Source: Pseudoalteromonas sp. UG3-2 (GTDB lineage: Bacteria > Pseudomonadota > Gammaproteobacteria > Enterobacterales > Alteromonadaceae). From it: 64,000 bases of DNA. This document shows positions 61,755-64,000 of this stretch, in pieces (the first letter of the stretch is position 1; every line of letters starts with the position of its first letter). The stretch is taken from assembly GCF_037120705.1 (NCBI RefSeq), contig NZ_JAWLJU010000002.1, positions 1,116,001 through 1,180,000 of the forward strand, given 5' to 3'. Both the position numbers and the translations under genes were made by a program. The notes under the pieces are model-generated. The model did not search any database. It was not told where the DNA came from and saw only the letters and a program-made list of their open reading frames with translations.

Positions 61755-63128
61755 TTAAAACTTCGGCCCGCCGCCCATACCTGGTGGCATCATGCCTTTC
61801 ATGCCACGCATCATTTTTTGCATGCCGCCTTTGCCTTTCATTTTCTTCATCATCTTTTGCATCTGGGTGAACTGCTTCAGCAGTTTATTGATATCCTGTA
61901 CCTGAGTACCAGAACCCGCCGCAATACGCTTTTTCCGTGAGCCCTTGATGATCTCCGGACGAGCACGTTCTTTCGGCGTCATGGAGTTGATGATGGCTTC
62001 CATTTGGGTAAAGGTTTTGTCGTTGACCTGACCTTTCACCGCATCCGGTAAGTTCGACATGCCCGGCAGCTTATCTAACATCGACATCATTCCGCCCATG
62101 TTTTTCATCTGCCGTAATTGTTCGGCGAAGTCTTCTAAGGTAAAGCCATTGCCTTTAAAGACTTTCTCAGCCACTTTCTGGGCTTTGTCTTTGTCGACTT
62201 TCATTTCGACTTCTTCGATAAGCGACAGCACATCGCCCATACCTAGAATTCGCGAGGCAACTCGGTCTGGGTGGAATGGCTCTAGGGCATCGGTTTTTTC
62301 ACCAACACCAATAAACTTAATCGGTTTGCCAGTAATATGACGAATTGAAAGCGCCGCACCACCGCGGGCATCACCGTCGGTTTTGGTTAAGATGACACCG
62401 CTTAATGGCAGCGCTTCATCGAAGGCCTTGGCCGTGTTAGCAGCATCCTGACCGGTCATGGAGTCAACCACAAACAAGGTTTCAATGGGATTAATGGCAC
62501 TGTGAAGGTCTTTGATCTCATCCATCATGTTGGCATCAACGTGCAAACGACCTGCGGTATCCACTAATACTACATCGATGAACTTCTTCTTAGCATGGGC
62601 GATGGCGCCATTGGCAATGTCGACCGGCTTTTGTGAGGTATCACTGGGGAAAAAGTCAACATCCACTTCGCCTGCTAGGGTTTCTAGCTGCTTAATCGCC
62701 GCGGGGCGATAGACGTCGGCACTGACCACCAATACCGATTTCTTTTTGCGTTCTTTTAGGTATTTGGCCAGTTTACCAATACTGGTGGTTTTACCCGCAC
62801 CTTGCAGACCGGCTACCATCACCACCGCTGGCGGCTGGGCGTTTAGGTTCAGCTCTTCATTGGCTTCACCCATGGCCTTTTCAAGTTCTTCACGAACAAT
62901 CTTAATGAAAACCTGACCGGGGCTCAGGCTCTTAGTTACTTCAGTGCCAACCGCTCTTGCTTTTACTTGCTTAACAAAATCACGCACTACCGGTAAAGCA
63001 ACATCGGCTTCTAGCAATGCCATGCGCACTTCACGTAGCGTTTCTTTGATATTGTCTTCGGTCAAACGGCCACGGCCGCTGATATTTTTAAGCGTCTTTC
63101 CTAAACGCTCCTGGAGGTTTTCAAACAT
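61755..63128 (-). CDS. ffh: Signal recognition particle protein Ffh (SRP54)
   Basis: The 457-residue GTPase binds 4.5S RNA and signal sequences and docks at FtsY. The N domain, the G domain with 'GLQGAGKTTSIGKLA' (P-loop, about residues 107-121), 'DTAGRLH' (about 190) and 'TKTDGDARGG' (about 247-256), and the methionine-rich M domain ('MQKMMKKMKGKGGMQKMM'-type, near 425-442) are in order. It is divergent from ypjD, as in E. coli. Confidence 0.97.
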   Translation of the reverse strand: MFENLQERLGKTLKNISGRGRLTEDNIKETLREVRMALLEADVALPVVRDFVKQVKARAVGTEVTKSLSPGQVFIKIVREELEKAMGEANEELNLNAQPPAVVMVAGLQGAGKTTSIGKLAKYLKERKKKSVLVVSADVYRPAAIKQLETLAGEVDVDFFPSDTSQKPVDIANGAIAHAKKKFIDVVLVDTAGRLHVDANMMDEIKDLHSAINPIETLFVVDSMTGQDAANTAKAFDEALPLSGVILTKTDGDARGGAALSIRHITGKPIKFIGVGEKTDALEPFHPDRVASRILGMGDVLSLIEEVEMKVDKDKAQKVAEKVFKGNGFTLEDFAEQLRQMKNMGGMMSMLDKLPGMSNLPDAVKGQVNDKTFTQMEAIINSMTPKERARPEIIKGSRKKRIAAGSGTQVQDINKLLKQFTQMQKMMKKMKGKGGMQKMMRGMKGMMPPGMGGGPKF

Positions 63129-63328
63129 GTATCGGTTCCAAAATCTCGAAATTGTCGGGCATTATACTGATATGAGTGCCACTAATACAGTATTCAAGCA
63201 GAATCGGCGTGTCTTTTTCCCTTATTCGCCAGTAATAAGCCGGCTGAATGCTATAAAAGCCTATGCAATTGCCTAGGCTTTAAATACAATAGCGTTAAAA
63301 GGAAAATAAAAATTAGGCACTTTACTCT
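63129..63328. other. Divergent promoter region of ffh and ypjD
   Basis: About 200 nt without a gene separate the divergent ffh and ypjD starts. AT-rich, with no hairpin or repeat recognised. Confidence 0.4.
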
Positions 63329-64000
63329 ATGATGATCATCAGCTTGTCACTAATCGCCTGTCTTTTTTACACCATGGCCACCAGCCATGTGTTGTCGCGC
63401 TTATTTGACAAACAGGGCCCAAATCAAAAGAAGACACTGATTTTAAGCACCATCGCGATATTAACGCATATGCTGGTGCTGGTGAATTCGGTGTTTACTC
63501 AGCAGGGTCAAGATCTCAGCACGGTAAACGTCGCCCTGCTCACTTGCTGGGTGATTGTGGTCTCGGTGACCACAGTGTCATTGCGCTTTCCTGCCACCTT
63601 ACTGCTTCCAGTGGTGTATGGCTTTGCCGCCATCTTATTACTGGCCAGCTTATTTATCCCCCATCATATTGTGATGACCAGCATTAACGTTGACTTAGGC
63701 TTGGTTATTCATATTTCGCTTTCTTTACTGGCCTACTGCGTACTGATTATTTCGACCTTATACGCCATTCAATTTATGTTTATTGATAAGCGCCTGAAAC
63801 AACGGGATTTGGCCATTATGACCAGCCATTTACCGCCGCTAATGGTGGTAGAGCGTCAGCTTTATCAGTTGCTTTTTGTCGGCACTGGGCTGCTAACCAT
63901 GGCGCTTGCCTCTGGCTTTTTGTTCCTCGATGGCATGTTTGCTAAAGAAGCCATACACAAAACCATTTTATCCATTGTCGCTTGGTTAATTTATGCTACC
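63329..64000 (+). CDS. ypjD: YpjD/CcsA-like cytochrome c assembly-family membrane protein (3' end outside window)
   Basis: An open frame from ATG 63329 runs to the window end for 224 codons. The product has about seven hydrophobic segments ('IISLSLIACLFYTMATSHVL' at the start) and the CcsA/CcmC-type fold seen as 'VIHISLSLLAYCVLII' and 'GFLFLDGMFAKEAIHK' with the nearby histidines. In E. coli ypjD is the divergent neighbour of ffh, and homologues are called HemX-like or cytochrome c assembly family proteins; a direct role in haem handling is not established. The start could also be the second codon, which is also ATG. Confidence 0.88.
   Translation, partial: MMIISLSLIACLFYTMATSHVLSRLFDKQGPNQKKTLILSTIAILTHMLVLVNSVFTQQGQDLSTVNVALLTCWVIVVSVTTVSLRFPATLLLPVVYGFAAILLLASLFIPHHIVMTSINVDLGLVIHISLSLLAYCVLIISTLYAIQFMFIDKRLKQRDLAIMTSHLPPLMVVERQLYQLLFVGTGLLTMALASGFLFLDGMFAKEAIHKTILSIVAWLIYAT

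Overview
The window is a chromosomal segment of a marine gammaproteobacterium, most likely Alteromonadales close to Pseudoalteromonas. The gene order (sapABCDF; ppiD-hupB-lon; clpX-clpP-tig; rplS-trmD-rimM-rpsP / ffh / ypjD), the Phe-rich pheA leader, FadR, SmrB, PrmB and YebG are all gammaproteobacterial. The large TonB-dependent receptor and the TACCAAT-type miniature repeats suit the Alteromonadales. Species cannot be fixed from this sequence alone.

Layout. 0-4.3 kb: the sap peptide ABC transporter operon, with sapA cut by the window edge. 4.4-13.3 kb: a protein quality-control block on the minus strand (ppiD, hupB, lon, clpX, clpP, tig), with a sigma-32 type promoter in front of lon. 13.6-14.1 kb: five tRNA genes (three identical tRNA-Pro, one His, one Arg) behind a stable-RNA type promoter. 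14.5-20.6 kb: folD, aroC, prmB, smrB, a two-gene small-protein operon (79 aa exported and 38 aa membrane) with a sigma-54-like promoter, a 2-Cys peroxiredoxin and fadR. 21.0-23.5 kb: a minus-strand run of unrelated small genes in which at least two stop codons are followed directly by attC-like sites. It looks like a short integron cassette cluster without a visible integrase, and it lies between fadR and dsbB where E. coli has nhaB. 24.4-34.1 kb: dsbB, a comEA-like gene, LexA-controlled yebG bracketed by two copies of a miniature repeat, an aromatic/aspartate aminotransferase, a GAF protein, a response regulator-phosphatase-kinase plus STAS pair, a SUI1-family factor and a GGDEF/EAL protein. 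34.3-35.7 kb: pheL attenuator and pheA.

35.7-58.0 kb is an accessory block between pheA and tyrA, which are adjacent and convergent in E. coli. Its core (35.7-52.2 kb) looks like a sugar-uptake and oxidation locus: a TonB-dependent receptor, a lipoprotein with four discoidin-like domains, a CutC-family protein, a BadF-type sugar kinase, a PAS-AraC regulator, a Gfo/Idh/MocA dehydrogenase, two xylose-isomerase-like TIM barrels, an MFS transporter, a DUF1080 (3-keto-disaccharide hydrolase family) lipoprotein, and a GMC oxidoreductase with its gluconate-2-dehydrogenase-subunit-3-like partner. The combination suggests that a glycoside is taken up, oxidised to a 3-keto sugar in the periplasm, hydrolysed, imported, then reduced, isomerised and phosphorylated. 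The substrate is unknown. A CadC-like membrane regulator, a divergent S41 peptidase, a possible small RNA and a DUF2254 membrane protein follow.

58.2-64 kb returns to core genes: tyrA, the rpsP-rimM-trmD-rplS operon, ffh and the start of ypjD, which runs off the end. No prophage, CRISPR array or complete IS element was seen.
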